Counted from the stretch's first letter, positions 36,464 through 44,855 are shown. The stretch: DNA of 53,863 nt from Planctomycetota bacterium (GCA_026692705.1 JAPLOE010000241.1:4496-58358), one strand, 5' to 3'. The notes: generated by a model not told the origin, from the letters alone. Program-made: numbers and translations.

Positions 36464-36849
36464 GGGGTGGTGCTCCGGGGAATCCGTAGGCTGCGGGCGT
36501 GGCCGAGCGCGTTCGCGCCGAGGGCCCAGGCGACGGTCGCGGCGAAGCCGAGCAGGTAGGCGGACCAGTCGCAGACCTCGGCCAGCGGCTCGACGTAGCG
36601 CAGCGCGAGGGCGCCGAGCGCTAGGAAGACCAGCTTGGCGAGGAAGGCCAGCACGAAACCGTCGAGCGCGCGTCGGCCACCCTGCGCGGCCGCGCGGGCC
36701 GTCCAGGCGACTCCGAGGGCGGAGACGAAGGTCGCGGCGAGCACTCCCGCAAAGGCCCCGGCGCCGACGCTGCCGCCCAGGCTCCACGCCACGACCGCAC
36801 CGACCGGTAGACCGGCGGCGAGCATGAGGTAGGAGAGGCGGGCGTTCAT
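36460..36849 (-). CDS. ATP synthase-associated membrane protein, AtpI-like
   Basis: 129 residues from ATG 36849 (MNARLSYLMLAAGLPVGAVVAW). About four hydrophobic segments alternate with short basic loops. Its place between atpZ and atpB and its helical layout fit the poorly conserved AtpI/UncI group, which helps c-ring assembly in other bacteria. Sequence similarity alone would not assign it. Its ATG overlaps the atpZ stop (ATGA) and its stop overlaps the atpB start (GTGA), so translation is coupled on both sides. Confidence 0.7.
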   Translation of the reverse strand: MNARLSYLMLAAGLPVGAVVAWSLGGSVGAGAFAGVLAATFVSALGVAWTARAAAQGGRRALDGFVLAFLAKLVFLALGALALRYVEPLAEVCDWSAYLLGFAATVAWALGANALGHARSLRIPRSTTP

Positions 36850-37151
36850 GGCAGAGGCGACTTGGGAGGTTCTTCGGACTGGGCGGACTTGGCGTGCTTG
36901 TCGGAACTGGCGTGCGGCGTCGTCTTCCCGATGCGCAGGACGAGCGAGTACATCGCTCCGACCGCGCCCGCGAGGATGCCGCCGATCATCAGCCATGGCT
37001 CCGTGCCGAGCTTTCCGTCGAGCCACCACCCCAGCGCTCCGAACGCAAGGAAAGTCAACGCGAACTGAAGCCCCGCCCCGGCGAACCTGAGGTACACCGG
37101 ATCGATGGGCCCTTGCGGCGCACGCGGCGCGTTGGGGGCTTGGGGCTTCAC
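36846..37151 (-). CDS. atpZ: AtpZ/AtpI-family accessory protein (ATPase_gene1)
   Basis: 101 residues from a GTG at 37151. Two helices at about 24-43 (AGAGLQFALTFLAFGALGWW) and 53-72 (PWLMIGGILAGAVGAMYSLV) flank the loop LDGKLGTEP. This is the typical pattern of AtpZ, which with AtpI can form an ion channel or chaperone for the c ring. The C-terminus is a charged tail. The GTG has no ribosome site but overlaps the TGA of a 16-codon upstream frame that does. A longer start would run into the operon promoter and was rejected. Confidence 0.75.
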   Translation of the reverse strand: MKPQAPNAPRAPQGPIDPVYLRFAGAGLQFALTFLAFGALGWWLDGKLGTEPWLMIGGILAGAVGAMYSLVLRIGKTTPHASSDKHAKSAQSEEPPKSPLP

Positions 37152-37198
37152 TGCGCGTCGATCGCGCGAGCCGTCGGCCCGTGCGAGGACTTCCTCAT
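37148..37198 (-). CDS. Possible 16-residue leader peptide of the ATP synthase operon
   Basis: ATG at 37198 has a clear AGGA ribosome site 8 bases upstream. It encodes MRKSSHGPTARAIDAQ and its TGA overlaps the atpZ GTG. It lies in the roughly 160-base leader that starts near 37312. It probably delivers ribosomes to atpZ. Chance cannot be excluded. Confidence 0.4.
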   Translation of the reverse strand: MRKSSHGPTARAIDAQ

Positions 37199-37318
37199 TG
37201 GCGGTTCCTGAGCGCTCGAGCGCGTGGCCCCGCGGTCGGATCGACGCGAGGTTGCGGCCGAGCCCCGAAGCCTCCGGACGAACCGCGCGAGCGGGCCGCC
37301 GAACTCTCGGGGCCAAAG

Positions 37319-37346
37319 AGGATAGGGTCGACACCTCTCCAGTCAA
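37319..37346 (-). promoter_or_regulatory. Promoter of the ATP synthase operon
   Basis: On the minus strand TTGACT (37346-37341), a 16-base spacer and TATCCT (37324-37319). It is the best consensus match in the window. Transcription would start near 37312, leaving about 110 bases before the leader frame. Confidence 0.65.
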
Positions 37347-37393
37347 CAACTTGGCGCCAACAAAATCGGCGCTCGCGCGGGCCGTCCGGCGGC

Positions 37394-37422
37394 TTGGAGC
37401 GCGGGCCCACTCCTGCTAGCCT
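37394..37422 (+). promoter_or_regulatory. Promoter of ndk
   Basis: TTGGAG (37394-37399), a 17-base spacer and TAGCCT (37417-37422), giving a leader of about 75 bases that ends with AAGGA before the GTG start. Confidence 0.55.
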
Positions 37423-37504
37423 TTTCGCCCCTTTTTCCACGCCGAGGATCCGCCCGCGGATCGTCGGTTGTCCAGTCCTCTCCCTCGCCTCCGAAGGAAC
37501 TCCC

Positions 37505-37981
37505 GTGGCCGTCCAACGCACCCTCGTTCTCCTCAAGCCTGACGCCGTCCAGCGCGGTCTCGTCGGCACGATCCTCGCCCGTTTCGAGCAGAAGGGCCTC
37601 AAGCTCGTCGCGCTCAAGCTGCGCCAGATCCCGGCCTCGACCTTCGAGAAGCACTACGAGCCGCACAAGGAACGCCCGTTCTTCGCCGGTCTCGTGAAGT
37701 ACATGAGCTCGTCGCCGGTCGTCGCGCTGTGCCTCGAGGGCGTCGACGCGATCGAAGTCGTGCGCGGCATGATGGGCGCCACCAACTCGCGCAAGGCCGC
37801 GCCCGGCACGATCCGCGGCGACCTCGGCATGAGCTTCTCGAACAACCTCGTGCACGGCTCCGACAGCGCCGAGTCCGCCACGCGCGAGCTCGCGATCTTC
37901 TTCGGCGACAAGTCCGAACTGTGCGAGTGGAGCCCGGTCACCACTCCGTGGGTCTACAACGTCGCCGAAGAGCTGAGCTGA
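37505..37981 (+). CDS. ndk: Nucleoside diphosphate kinase
   Basis: 158 residues from a GTG at 37505, preceded by AAGGA. It opens with VQRTLVLLKPDAVQRGLVG, the family's N-terminus. The active-site histidine is H117 in SNNLVHGSDS, which carries the phosphate between nucleotides. Other signatures are KERPFFAGLVKYMSS and GATNSRKAAPGTIRGDLG. It balances NTP and dNTP pools in the cytoplasm. Slightly longer than the usual 140 or so residues because of the C-terminal end. The rqcH gene follows 55 bases later. Confidence 0.97.
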   Translation: MAVQRTLVLLKPDAVQRGLVGTILARFEQKGLKLVALKLRQIPASTFEKHYEPHKERPFFAGLVKYMSSSPVVALCLEGVDAIEVVRGMMGATNSRKAAPGTIRGDLGMSFSNNLVHGSDSAESATRELAIFFGDKSELCEWSPVTTPWVYNVAEELS

Positions 37982-38036
37982 AGCTCGGTCGCACCGTGGA
38001 CGCCCGCCCGCAGACGCGTCGGAACGAGGACAGGCC

Positions 38037-39587
38037 GTGAGCGCCCCGCGCGCGAGCGGCCTGTCCGCTTCCGAGGTCGGCGAGCTGGTGGCCGAGCTGG
38101 CCCCGCTCGTCACCGGGGCCGAGCTCGCCGAGCTCGTCGCGCTGCCGCCGCGCGATCTGGTGCTGTACTTCAAGTTCCCGCCGACAGCGGACGGCCGCAC
38201 GCTCGTGCGCAAGCTGCACCTGTCGGCCGACGGCGACCTGCCGCGCCTGTTCCTGCAGACGGCGCGTCAGGAACGTCCCGACGGTCCGGTGGGCCCGTTC
38301 TTCCGGCGTTGCGCGGAAGAGCTCGGCGGAGCGCGGCTGCGGCGGCTCTCGCAGGTCGCGCGCGACCGCATCGTGCTGCTCGAATTCGACGGTGGACGCG
38401 GTGGCGAGCGGCGCGCGCTCGTGGCCGAGCTCGTCGGCCGCCACTCGAACCTCGTGCTGCTCGGCAGCTCCGAGAAGGTGCTCGACGTGCTCGTGCCGCC
38501 GCCCGGCGGCTCGAAGAGCGCACCGCGCCTGCAGCTTGGTGCGCCGTGGGTGCCGCCCCCGGGCACTCCGCGCGAAACGCAGGGAAATCCGACGCTTTCC
38601 GAGCGCTTCGGTGCGCCGCCCGCGGACTCTGACGCGCGCCCCGACGCCTCCGCCCCGCTCTCGTTCCTCGTGCAGGAGCTGCTCGGTCGCGACGTCGCCG
38701 CGCTCGCGTCGGCGCGCGCGCGCAAGGAACTTTCCGAGCGCGTCGAACGCAAGCTCGAGCGTGCGCGCTCGCACCTGCGAGGGCTCGAGCAGCGGCTCGT
38801 GGCCTCCGAAAACGCCGACGAACTCCGCAAGGACGGCGAGGCGCTGCTCGCGAGCCTGCACTCGATTCCACGCGGCGCGCGCGAAGTGAGCGTGCCCGAC
38901 CCGTGGAGTGAAGAGCCGCGCGAGCGCAAGATCGAGCTCGATCCGCGCCGCAGCCCGCGCGAGAATGTCGAGCTCGTGTTCGAGCGCTACAAGAAGCTCG
39001 TGCGCGCGCGAGAGTCCGTCGAGCAGGAGCTCGAGGGCTCGCGTGAACGCGTGGCCGCACTCGAGGCGCTCGATCTCGCCTGCAAGGATCCGGCGAGCGA
39101 CGCCGCGGCGCTCGAGGCCGAGGCCGTGCAGGCCGGACTTCTCGAGCCCGCGCAGGTCACGCAGGTCGAGCGCGAGCGCAAGGCGCCGGAACCGCGCAAG
39201 CCCTACCGCAGCTACAGCGGCCTGCGCGGCAGCGAGATCCGCGTCGGCCGCAACGCGTCGGACAACGACGACCTGACCTTCCACCACTGCCGCGGCGGCG
39301 ACCTGTGGCTGCACACCGCCGACTGCCCGGGCAGCCACGTCGTGCTCGTGCTCGACAAAAATGCCGAGCCGGACGCGGAAGAGCTGCTCGACGCCGCGCA
39401 CCTCGCCGTGCATTTCTCCCCCATGCGCGACGCGACGCGGGCCAACGTGCACGTGGCGCGCCGCAAGGAAGTCCACAAGCCGCGCGGCGCCAAGCCCGGC
39501 CTCGTCAGCCTGTCGGGCGGCAAGGTCCTCGCAGTTCGTCTGCAACCCGAGCGGGTCCGGCGGTTATTGGAGTCGATCCGGGCCTGA
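38037..39587 (+). CDS. rqcH: RqcH/NEMF-family ribosome quality control protein (NFACT)
   Basis: 516 residues from a GTG at 38037 after a GAGGA site. The NFACT-N domain covers about 1-200 and contains the conserved Asp-Arg pair (D110-R111 in VARDRIVLLEF) needed for tRNA binding in B. subtilis RqcH. A charged coiled-coil region spans about 225-365. The NFACT-R domain (about 390-500) has SGLRGSEIRVGRNASDNDDLTF and GGDLWLHTADCPGSHVVL. RqcH binds stalled 50S subunits and recruits tRNA-Ala to add poly-alanine degrons. Older fibronectin-binding annotations refer to the same family. A Pro-rich insertion (VPPPGTPRETQGNPT) is a lineage feature. Confidence 0.93.
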   Translation: MSAPRASGLSASEVGELVAELAPLVTGAELAELVALPPRDLVLYFKFPPTADGRTLVRKLHLSADGDLPRLFLQTARQERPDGPVGPFFRRCAEELGGARLRRLSQVARDRIVLLEFDGGRGGERRALVAELVGRHSNLVLLGSSEKVLDVLVPPPGGSKSAPRLQLGAPWVPPPGTPRETQGNPTLSERFGAPPADSDARPDASAPLSFLVQELLGRDVAALASARARKELSERVERKLERARSHLRGLEQRLVASENADELRKDGEALLASLHSIPRGAREVSVPDPWSEEPRERKIELDPRRSPRENVELVFERYKKLVRARESVEQELEGSRERVAALEALDLACKDPASDAAALEAEAVQAGLLEPAQVTQVERERKAPEPRKPYRSYSGLRGSEIRVGRNASDNDDLTFHHCRGGDLWLHTADCPGSHVVLVLDKNAEPDAEELLDAAHLAVHFSPMRDATRANVHVARRKEVHKPRGAKPGLVSLSGGKVLAVRLQPERVRRLLESIRA

Positions 39588-39603
39588 TTCCCCTGCCCTG
39601 CGC

Positions 39604-39609
39604 TACCCT
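39604..39609 (+). promoter_or_regulatory. Putative -10 box TACCCT, 7 bases before start
   Basis: TACCCT followed by 7 bases and then the ATG at 39617, which would place the transcription start at or beside the ATG. No -35 was identified. Confidence 0.4.
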
Positions 39610-39616
39610 TCCCGCC

Positions 39617-40612
39617 ATGCGTCACCTCCCCTTCCGCGTCCTCCTTCCCCTCGCGTTCGTCCTCTGCCCCCTCGGCGCCTGCCAGACCGAGGAGAACGGC
39701 GTCACCGACGAGCAGCGCCTCACCCTGCACCGCGAGTTCGCGCGCAAGTACTACGACGCGGGCGAGATGGCGCAGGCCGAGCGGCAGGCCGACATGGGCC
39801 TCGAGATCGACGACAAGGACGAGGGGCTGCTCCTGATGAAGGGCTTCCTGCGCCTGAAGGCCGGGACACGCGACGACATCGCGGTCGCGGAGAACGTCTT
39901 CCGCCAGCTCTCGAAGAAGGCCGACTACCGCGCCCGCCTCGGTCTCGCGGAAACGCTCGAGCGCAAGGGCCTCAACCTCGTCGAGTCCGCCGAGGGCATC
40001 GAGAAGGGCACGATCGCCTCCGAGTCGAAGGATCCGGTCGCGCGCTGCGCCGAGCTGCGCACGCAGTCGAAGGCCGCGTGGAAGGAAAGCCGCGAGACCT
40101 ACCTCGCCGTGCTCGGCGAGCGCCCGTCGCAGATCCAGGCCATCAACGGTCTGCAGCGCGTCACCGCGCTCGAGGGCGACCTCGAAGGCAGCGTGACCTG
40201 GGCCGAAAAGCTGCTCGAGCTCGCGACGACCGAAATCGAGTTCTGGAAGACCGACCTCGCGCGCCCCAACCTCTCGGTCATCGAGGAAGGCGAGCTGCGC
40301 AAGCGCATCTCCGCCAGCGCGACGCTGCTCGTCGAGACGCACCTGACCGCCGCCAGCGCGCTCGTGAAGCTCTCGCGCCGTCCCGAGGCGCTCGTGCACC
40401 TCACCAAGGCGATCGAGTTCGCTCCGCTGCGCTCCGACCTCTACAGCCGTCGCGCGCAGCTCCAGCTCGACGCCGGTTACGTGCGCGAAGCGCGCGAGGA
40501 CCTGCGTCAGTTCGTGAAGCTCTCGACGCTCGAGCTCGACCATCCGGACATGCGCCGCGCGTACGAGCTGCTGGCCGAATGTGATCGGCAGCTGGCTTCG
40601 GTCGGCGGCTAG
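39617..40612 (+). CDS. TPR-type lipoprotein of unknown function
   Basis: 331 residues. A signal peptide ends in the lipobox LGAC (C22), so the mature protein is lipid-anchored outside the inner membrane. The rest is helical with tetratricopeptide-like repeats. Examples are REFARKYYDAGEMAQAERQADMG near the start and ALVHLTKAIEFAPLRSDLYSRRAQLQLDAGYVREAREDL near residues 260-300. Two further helices in the middle are rich in Glu and Lys. TPR lipoproteins usually scaffold protein complexes. No enzyme motif is visible. It is 29 bases downstream of rqcH but probably has its own leaderless promoter. Confidence 0.82.
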   Translation: MRHLPFRVLLPLAFVLCPLGACQTEENGVTDEQRLTLHREFARKYYDAGEMAQAERQADMGLEIDDKDEGLLLMKGFLRLKAGTRDDIAVAENVFRQLSKKADYRARLGLAETLERKGLNLVESAEGIEKGTIASESKDPVARCAELRTQSKAAWKESRETYLAVLGERPSQIQAINGLQRVTALEGDLEGSVTWAEKLLELATTEIEFWKTDLARPNLSVIEEGELRKRISASATLLVETHLTAASALVKLSRRPEALVHLTKAIEFAPLRSDLYSRRAQLQLDAGYVREAREDLRQFVKLSTLELDHPDMRRAYELLAECDRQLASVGG

Positions 40613-40672
40613 CGCGTCGGCCCGGCCGTCGCCGGTTTCCTCTTCCCTCCGCTCTCCCTCCGCTGCCTCTGA

Positions 40673-40714
40673 TCTCCGTTGTTTGCTTCAACGGTGAGAA
40701 GAAGCGAACGGAGA
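40673..40714. terminator. Hairpins in a convergent gene gap
   Basis: CCGTTG/CAACGG (40676-40681 with 40689-40694, 7-base loop) overlaps an alternative 8-bp pairing TCTCCGTT/AACGGAGA (40673-40680 with 40707-40714). It lies between two converging genes, so it may end transcription in both directions. No T-run is present. Confidence 0.35.
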
Positions 40715-40722
40715 CGAGAACT

Positions 40723-41838
40723 TCAAGCCTGTCGCTTGTCGTCGGGCTTCCAGGTGCGCGTACGGCGCTGGCCCCAGCGGTCGATGAGCAGGAGCTCGAG
40801 CGAGCCGGACTTGTCGCGCGCCTTCAGCATCTCGCTGATGTCGTCGCGCGTATGCAGCTTGCGGCCGTTGAGCTCGATCAGGACGTGACCGCGCTGCAGC
40901 CCCAGTTGCTGGGCGATCGTGCCGGGTTCGACGCGCTCGACACGCAGGCCCAGGCCCGGCTCGAGGCCGAGATCGCCGGATTCCTCGGCGGAAACGCTCG
41001 TCACGGCGACACCGAGGATGTCGGTGCGCACGCTCGGGGCGGGCGTGAGCCAGCCGAAGGGATCGGTCGGCGCGGAGCCGGAGCCGAGCGGGTTGCCGAA
41101 GCGGAAGCTCAGGCCGTTGCCGCCGACGCGGTCGCGCAGCTCGGGGTGCGCCTCGAGCAGTTCTTCAATCGTCTTGGCTTCGTATTCCTCGGTCACTTCC
41201 TTGCCGTCGACGGACTTGGTGACCTTGCACTTGACGCCGTCGGGACCGGACTCGAGCGAGAACGACTCGCTCTGCGACTGGATCGAGGGCTGGGCGGGCG
41301 CGGGCGTGCCACCCTGCGGCGCAGTGCCGGGAACGAGGCCGAAATCCTCGAACATGCGGCGGCGCAGCGTGTCGAAATCGACGCCGGGCCCGAAGCCGGA
41401 GCCCAAGCCGGGAGCGAGCGGATCGAACTGCAGACCGCGGTGGCCGCCGAGAGTGGCGAACGGGTCCTGGCGCTCTTTCAGCTCGCGCAGCACGAGGCGC
41501 GCGGTCCACGCGAGCTCGGGAGCGGACGTGTCCTTGGCCCACGCTTCGAGCGCGGAACGCAGGCCCGCGTCGCGGCGCGCGGTTTCGAGCGCGAGGTCGA
41601 AGGCCTGCTCGCGCAGGTCGAGATCCTCCTGCGCGAGGCGCTTCTTCCACACGCCGATCTGGTCCTGCGTGAGCGGCTCGACCGGCGCGGCGCGCATCAG
41701 TCGTCCCTGTTGCGCGCCCACAGCCGCGGGCTGGAGCTGCACGCTGGCGGCGGCGTTCGTCCGCAGCGCGGCGTAGGCCGGGAGAGCAGCGGCGGCGCAC
41801 AGGCCGCCCAACGCGAAGAGCTTGGTGGAGTGCTTCAT
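40723..41838 (-). CDS. Secreted PDZ-domain protein linked to an ECF sigma/anti-sigma pair
   Basis: 371 residues from ATG 41838 (MKHSTKLFALGGLCAAAALP) with a Sec signal peptide ending near AYAA. Residues 60-140 are helical (QIGVWKKRLAQEDLDLREQAFDLALE). A low-complexity Gly/Pro/Phe region follows. A C-terminal PDZ domain spans about 280-365, with the ligand-binding GLGLRVERVEPGTIAQQLGLQRGHVLIELNGRKLHTRDDI. No protease Ser/His/Asp site is seen, so it is an adaptor or sensor and not a DegS/HtrA enzyme. It follows the anti-sigma gene by 110 bases on the same strand. It may present unfolded peptides or modulate anti-sigma cleavage. That role is inferred. Confidence 0.78.
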   Translation of the reverse strand: MKHSTKLFALGGLCAAAALPAYAALRTNAAASVQLQPAAVGAQQGRLMRAAPVEPLTQDQIGVWKKRLAQEDLDLREQAFDLALETARRDAGLRSALEAWAKDTSAPELAWTARLVLRELKERQDPFATLGGHRGLQFDPLAPGLGSGFGPGVDFDTLRRRMFEDFGLVPGTAPQGGTPAPAQPSIQSQSESFSLESGPDGVKCKVTKSVDGKEVTEEYEAKTIEELLEAHPELRDRVGGNGLSFRFGNPLGSGSAPTDPFGWLTPAPSVRTDILGVAVTSVSAEESGDLGLEPGLGLRVERVEPGTIAQQLGLQRGHVLIELNGRKLHTRDDISEMLKARDKSGSLELLLIDRWGQRRTRTWKPDDKRQA

Positions 41839-41948
41839 CGGAGTGGGCCCCAGCTGCTGGCGGGGCGGAATCGAGTCGAGGGCTCGCCGATCGCGAGCGG
41901 GAAACAGGTTGGACTGCGCGCGTCGGGCTCGAGGGCTGGCGCTATGGC

Positions 41949-42743
41949 TCAGCGCAGCTCGCGGTCGCTGGCGAGCGACCATCCGGCGCTCTCGCCCGTC
42001 GCGTCGTAGGGAGTCGCGAATTCACGTTGGCGCTTCTCGCCGAGCGCGCGGCGGAGACCGCCCTTGCCGGTGAAGTCCTTCGGACCGGCGGAGGGATCGA
42101 GGGGCGCCGGAGTTTCGGCCGCGACTTGCGAGGCGAGCTCGGGCGTCGAGTTCGTGGGGGCGCCCTGCTGCGGCGTCGAACCGGAGTTCGAGCCGTTGGG
42201 GCCGAAGGCCACGGGAACGGCGGAGCCCGAGCCGGGAGAGTTCTGGCCGCCCTCCGGTCGACCGTCCTGCTTCCACAGGAGTGGAAGCGCGATCGCGAGC
42301 ACGGCGGCGGCCGAGGCGAACGAAGCGACGCGCGTCCAGCGCCAGCGCGCGCGCTGGAGCGCCGGTGCGGCCTCGACGGTGCGGACCGTGCTCGGCGTCA
42401 CGAAGCGGCCCTCGGCGGCCAGAGTCGCGCGCAGGCCCGGCCAGAGGTCGATCGTCTCGTCGGCGGCGGACGAACCCGTTCCGACGACGGCAAGGCCGGC
42501 GGCGCTGCCTGCTCGCAGCGCCGCGAGGGCCTTGTCGAGTCCCGTGGATTGGGCCGCGCAGTTCGCACACGTGCGCAGGTGCGCCTCGAGGGCGAGCCTG
42601 CGCTCGGGGGCGAGCTTGCGCCCGTCCGAAGAGGTGCCCGCTTCCCTGTCGGGCGCCCGTTCGAGCTGGTTCCGATCCGGGAGTGCTTCCCGGTCGAGGA
42701 TCAGCTCGAGCGCTTCCGCGCAGTCCATTCCAAGGGGCTTCAT
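41949..42743 (-). CDS. Zinc-finger (ZAS-type) anti-sigma factor
   Basis: 264 residues. The N-terminal cytoplasmic domain carries the ZAS zinc motif H55-x3-C59-x2-C62 (HLRTCANC). A membrane helix lies at about residues 138-156 (RVASFASAAAVLAIALPLLW). The extracytoplasmic tail is rich in Gly, Ser and Pro (SPGSGSAVPVAFGPNGSNSG) and ends in a charged segment. This matches anti-sigma factors that hold an ECF sigma factor at the inner membrane until cleaved. The gene is 28 bases downstream of the sigma gene, as expected for a cognate pair. An in-frame second ATG at residue 6 is possible. Confidence 0.85.
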   Translation of the reverse strand: MKPLGMDCAEALELILDREALPDRNQLERAPDREAGTSSDGRKLAPERRLALEAHLRTCANCAAQSTGLDKALAALRAGSAAGLAVVGTGSSAADETIDLWPGLRATLAAEGRFVTPSTVRTVEAAPALQRARWRWTRVASFASAAAVLAIALPLLWKQDGRPEGGQNSPGSGSAVPVAFGPNGSNSGSTPQQGAPTNSTPELASQVAAETPAPLDPSAGPKDFTGKGGLRRALGEKRQREFATPYDATGESAGWSLASDRELR

Positions 42744-42771
42744 CGCAAGAGGAGGTTCGTGACCTGCGGGC

Positions 42772-43581
42772 CTACGGGTTGGGTTTGGGCGTGTTGGGCC
42801 GAATCGGATTTCTGGCGGGAGCCGCGGCGGTGCCCGGGAGCTTCGGAGTCTGGCCGCGTGCAGCGCCCGAGCTCTCGGCGCGCTCGCGCCGCTCCCACTC
42901 CTCGAGAAACAGTTTCCGGCCGCGGTGCAGGCGCCAGCGCACCGTGACGTGCGTCGCGCCGACGATGCGGGCGATCTCGGTGCAGGGCAGACCCTCGAGC
43001 TCGCGCAGCGTGAGCACGGCCTGGAAGTGCGGGGCCAGCGCCGCGATGCACTCGCGCACCTTGCGCGCGGTCTCGGCCGACTCGAGCCGGTCGGAGGGCG
43101 ACGGAGCCTGGCTCTCGAGCTCGGACTCCCAGGCGCCCGCGTCCTCGTCCTCCCCGCTCGCCTGCTGCGTCACGAGCCGACGCCGGCGCAGGTGGTCGAT
43201 CGCGAGGTTGGTGACGATGCGGTGCAGCCAGGTCGAGAAGCCGTACTGGAAGTCGAAGCGCTCGAGACTGCGGAAAACCCGCAGAAAAGCCTCCTGCACG
43301 AGGTCGCGCGCGTCGTCCTCTGAGGGCACGAGGTTGCGCGCGATGCGGAAGGCGCGCTGCTGGTGGGCGCGCACGAGTTCCTCGAAGGCGCGCTCTTCGC
43401 CGGCCTGCGCGCGGCGGATCAGGTCCTGCTCGCGCGGGTCGGGCGGCGGGGCGCGCTCGGCCTCGGGGCCCGCCTGCGGGCCACCCTCGGGTTCCGACGA
43501 CGGCTCCCCCTCTGCCGCGGGCACGGCAGGGTCCTCATCCAGAGGATCGCGCGGAATCTCCATCGTCGGGGCCGGCCGCAT
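42772..43581 (-). CDS. ECF sigma factor (RpoE-like)
   Basis: 269 residues from ATG 43581; ATG 43563, six codons later, is also possible. The first 50 residues are an acidic, Pro-rich extension. Region 2 (about 60-130) shows EERAFEELVRAHQQRAFRIARN, DARDLVQEAFLRVFRSLERFDF and FSTWLHRIVTNLAIDHLRRRR. Region 4 (about 165-225) shows LAPHFQAVLTLRELEGLPCTEIARIVGATHVTVRWRLHRGRKLF. The C-terminus is Pro/Ala-rich. It directs RNA polymerase to an envelope or stress regulon. It forms an operon-like set with the anti-sigma and PDZ genes downstream. Confidence 0.92.
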   Translation of the reverse strand: MRPAPTMEIPRDPLDEDPAVPAAEGEPSSEPEGGPQAGPEAERAPPPDPREQDLIRRAQAGEERAFEELVRAHQQRAFRIARNLVPSEDDARDLVQEAFLRVFRSLERFDFQYGFSTWLHRIVTNLAIDHLRRRRLVTQQASGEDEDAGAWESELESQAPSPSDRLESAETARKVRECIAALAPHFQAVLTLRELEGLPCTEIARIVGATHVTVRWRLHRGRKLFLEEWERRERAESSGAARGQTPKLPGTAAAPARNPIRPNTPKPNP

Positions 43582-43688
43582 GGGTAGCGATGGAAGCGTG
43601 GCCGCGGGCGGACCGGGGGAGCCCGCGGGTAGCGCTCCCCACTACGGGGACCGGGTACGAACGTTGGCGAAGGCTGGAAAGCGCGCCG

Positions 43689-44687
43689 TCAGACCGTCGG
43701 GAAACGACCCGGGATCCAGCCCGAGGTGCGGAACTTCTTGCGCCGCGAGCGGACGAGCTCGTCGGGCGCGAGGCCTTCGAGGCCCTCGAGCTCGCGCAGG
43801 ATCGTGCGCTTGACCTCTTCCATCGCCACTTGCGGGGCGCGGTGGGCGCCGCCCAGCGGCTCGCTGATCACGCCGTCGATCACGCCCAGCTTGAGCAAGT
43901 CCTTGCTGGTGAGCTTGAGCGCCTCGGCCGCGTCCGGGGTGCGCTCGCCGTCCTTCCACAGGATCGCCGCGCAGCCTTCGGGGCTGATCACCGAGTAGTA
44001 GGCGTACTCCATCATCAGCACGCGGTCGGCGACGCCGATGCCGAGCGCTCCGCCGGAGCCACCTTCGCCGATCACGATCGACAGGATCGGCACGCGGATC
44101 GACATCATCTGCAGGATGTTCTCCGCGATCGCGGCCGCCTGACCGCGTTCTTCGGCGCCGATGCCCGGGTACGCGCCCGGGGTGTTGATCAGCGTCACGA
44201 TCGGCAGGCGCAGCTTCTGCGCGAGAAGCATCTTGCGCAGCGCCTTGCGGTAGCCCTCCGGGTGCGCGCACCCGAAGTTCGTCGCGAGTCGCTCCTTGGT
44301 GGTCTTGCCCTTGCGGTGCGCGATCAGCAGGAAACGCCGACCGGCGAGCGTCGCGAGGCCGGTGACCATCGCCTTGTCGTCGGCGAAGTACTTGTCGCCG
44401 CACAGCTCGACGAAATCGTCGAGCATGTTGATGTAGTCGAGCGCGACGGGACGGTCGGAATGGCGCGCGACGGTCACCGTCTCCCAGGCGCTCAGGTCCT
44501 TGTAGGTCGCCTCCAGCGCGACCTTGTGCTGCTTGCGCAGCGCCTCGATCTCGCTCGAGATGTCCAGCCGCGTGCGGAGCGCCAGCGCCTCCAGCTCGGC
44601 GAGCTTGGCCTCGAGTTCCTGGATCGGCCGTTCGAAGGCCATGCCGCCGGCGTCGGCGCGCGAGTTGGGCTTGTTGGTGGTCGCCAT
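43689..44687 (-). CDS. accA: Acetyl-CoA carboxylase carboxyltransferase alpha subunit
   Basis: 332 residues from ATG 44687 (MATTNKPNSRADAGGMAFER). Upstream open frame was rejected as non-conserved. An N-terminal helix (PIQELEAKLAELEALALRTRLDISSEIEALRKQ) precedes the crotonase-fold carboxyltransferase core. Core signatures are HSDRPVALDYINMLDDFVELCGDKYFADD, FGCAHPEGYRKALRKMLLAQK, INTPGAYPGIGAEERGQAAAIAENI and GEGGSGGALGIGVADRVLMMEYAYYSVISPEGCAAILWKD. With AccD it transfers carboxyl from biotin to acetyl-CoA to make malonyl-CoA. The accD gene is not in the window. Confidence 0.96.
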   Translation of the reverse strand: MATTNKPNSRADAGGMAFERPIQELEAKLAELEALALRTRLDISSEIEALRKQHKVALEATYKDLSAWETVTVARHSDRPVALDYINMLDDFVELCGDKYFADDKAMVTGLATLAGRRFLLIAHRKGKTTKERLATNFGCAHPEGYRKALRKMLLAQKLRLPIVTLINTPGAYPGIGAEERGQAAAIAENILQMMSIRVPILSIVIGEGGSGGALGIGVADRVLMMEYAYYSVISPEGCAAILWKDGERTPDAAEALKLTSKDLLKLGVIDGVISEPLGGAHRAPQVAMEEVKRTILRELEGLEGLAPDELVRSRRKKFRTSGWIPGRFPTV

Positions 44688-44826
44688 CGTTTGCGTCTGG
44701 CGGTGGTGCGCCAGCCGCCGCATGGTGGAGCAACGCCACCCCCGCTGCAACCCTCCGCTACCCATCCTTTGCCGGGAAGGCCCCGCTCGGGCCCCGAAAG
44801 GCCGCCGCGGAGAAGCGTCCAGACGT

Positions 44827-44855
44827 TTGGGACGGGCCCCGCGAAGGTGTATTGT
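44827..44855 (+). promoter_or_regulatory. Candidate promoter of purSL-purQ
   Basis: TTGGGA (44827-44832), a 17-base spacer and TATTGT (44850-44855), giving a leader of about 97 bases before the TTG start. No riboswitch-like fold was recognised in the leader. Confidence 0.5.

Larger units (their letters stand above)
37199..37504. other. Divergent promoter region between the atp operon and ndk
   Basis: Together with the atp leader, about 350 bases without a full gene. It contains the minus-strand promoter at 37319-37346, the plus-strand promoter at 37394-37422, and the atp leader. No other structure is evident. Confidence 0.6.
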
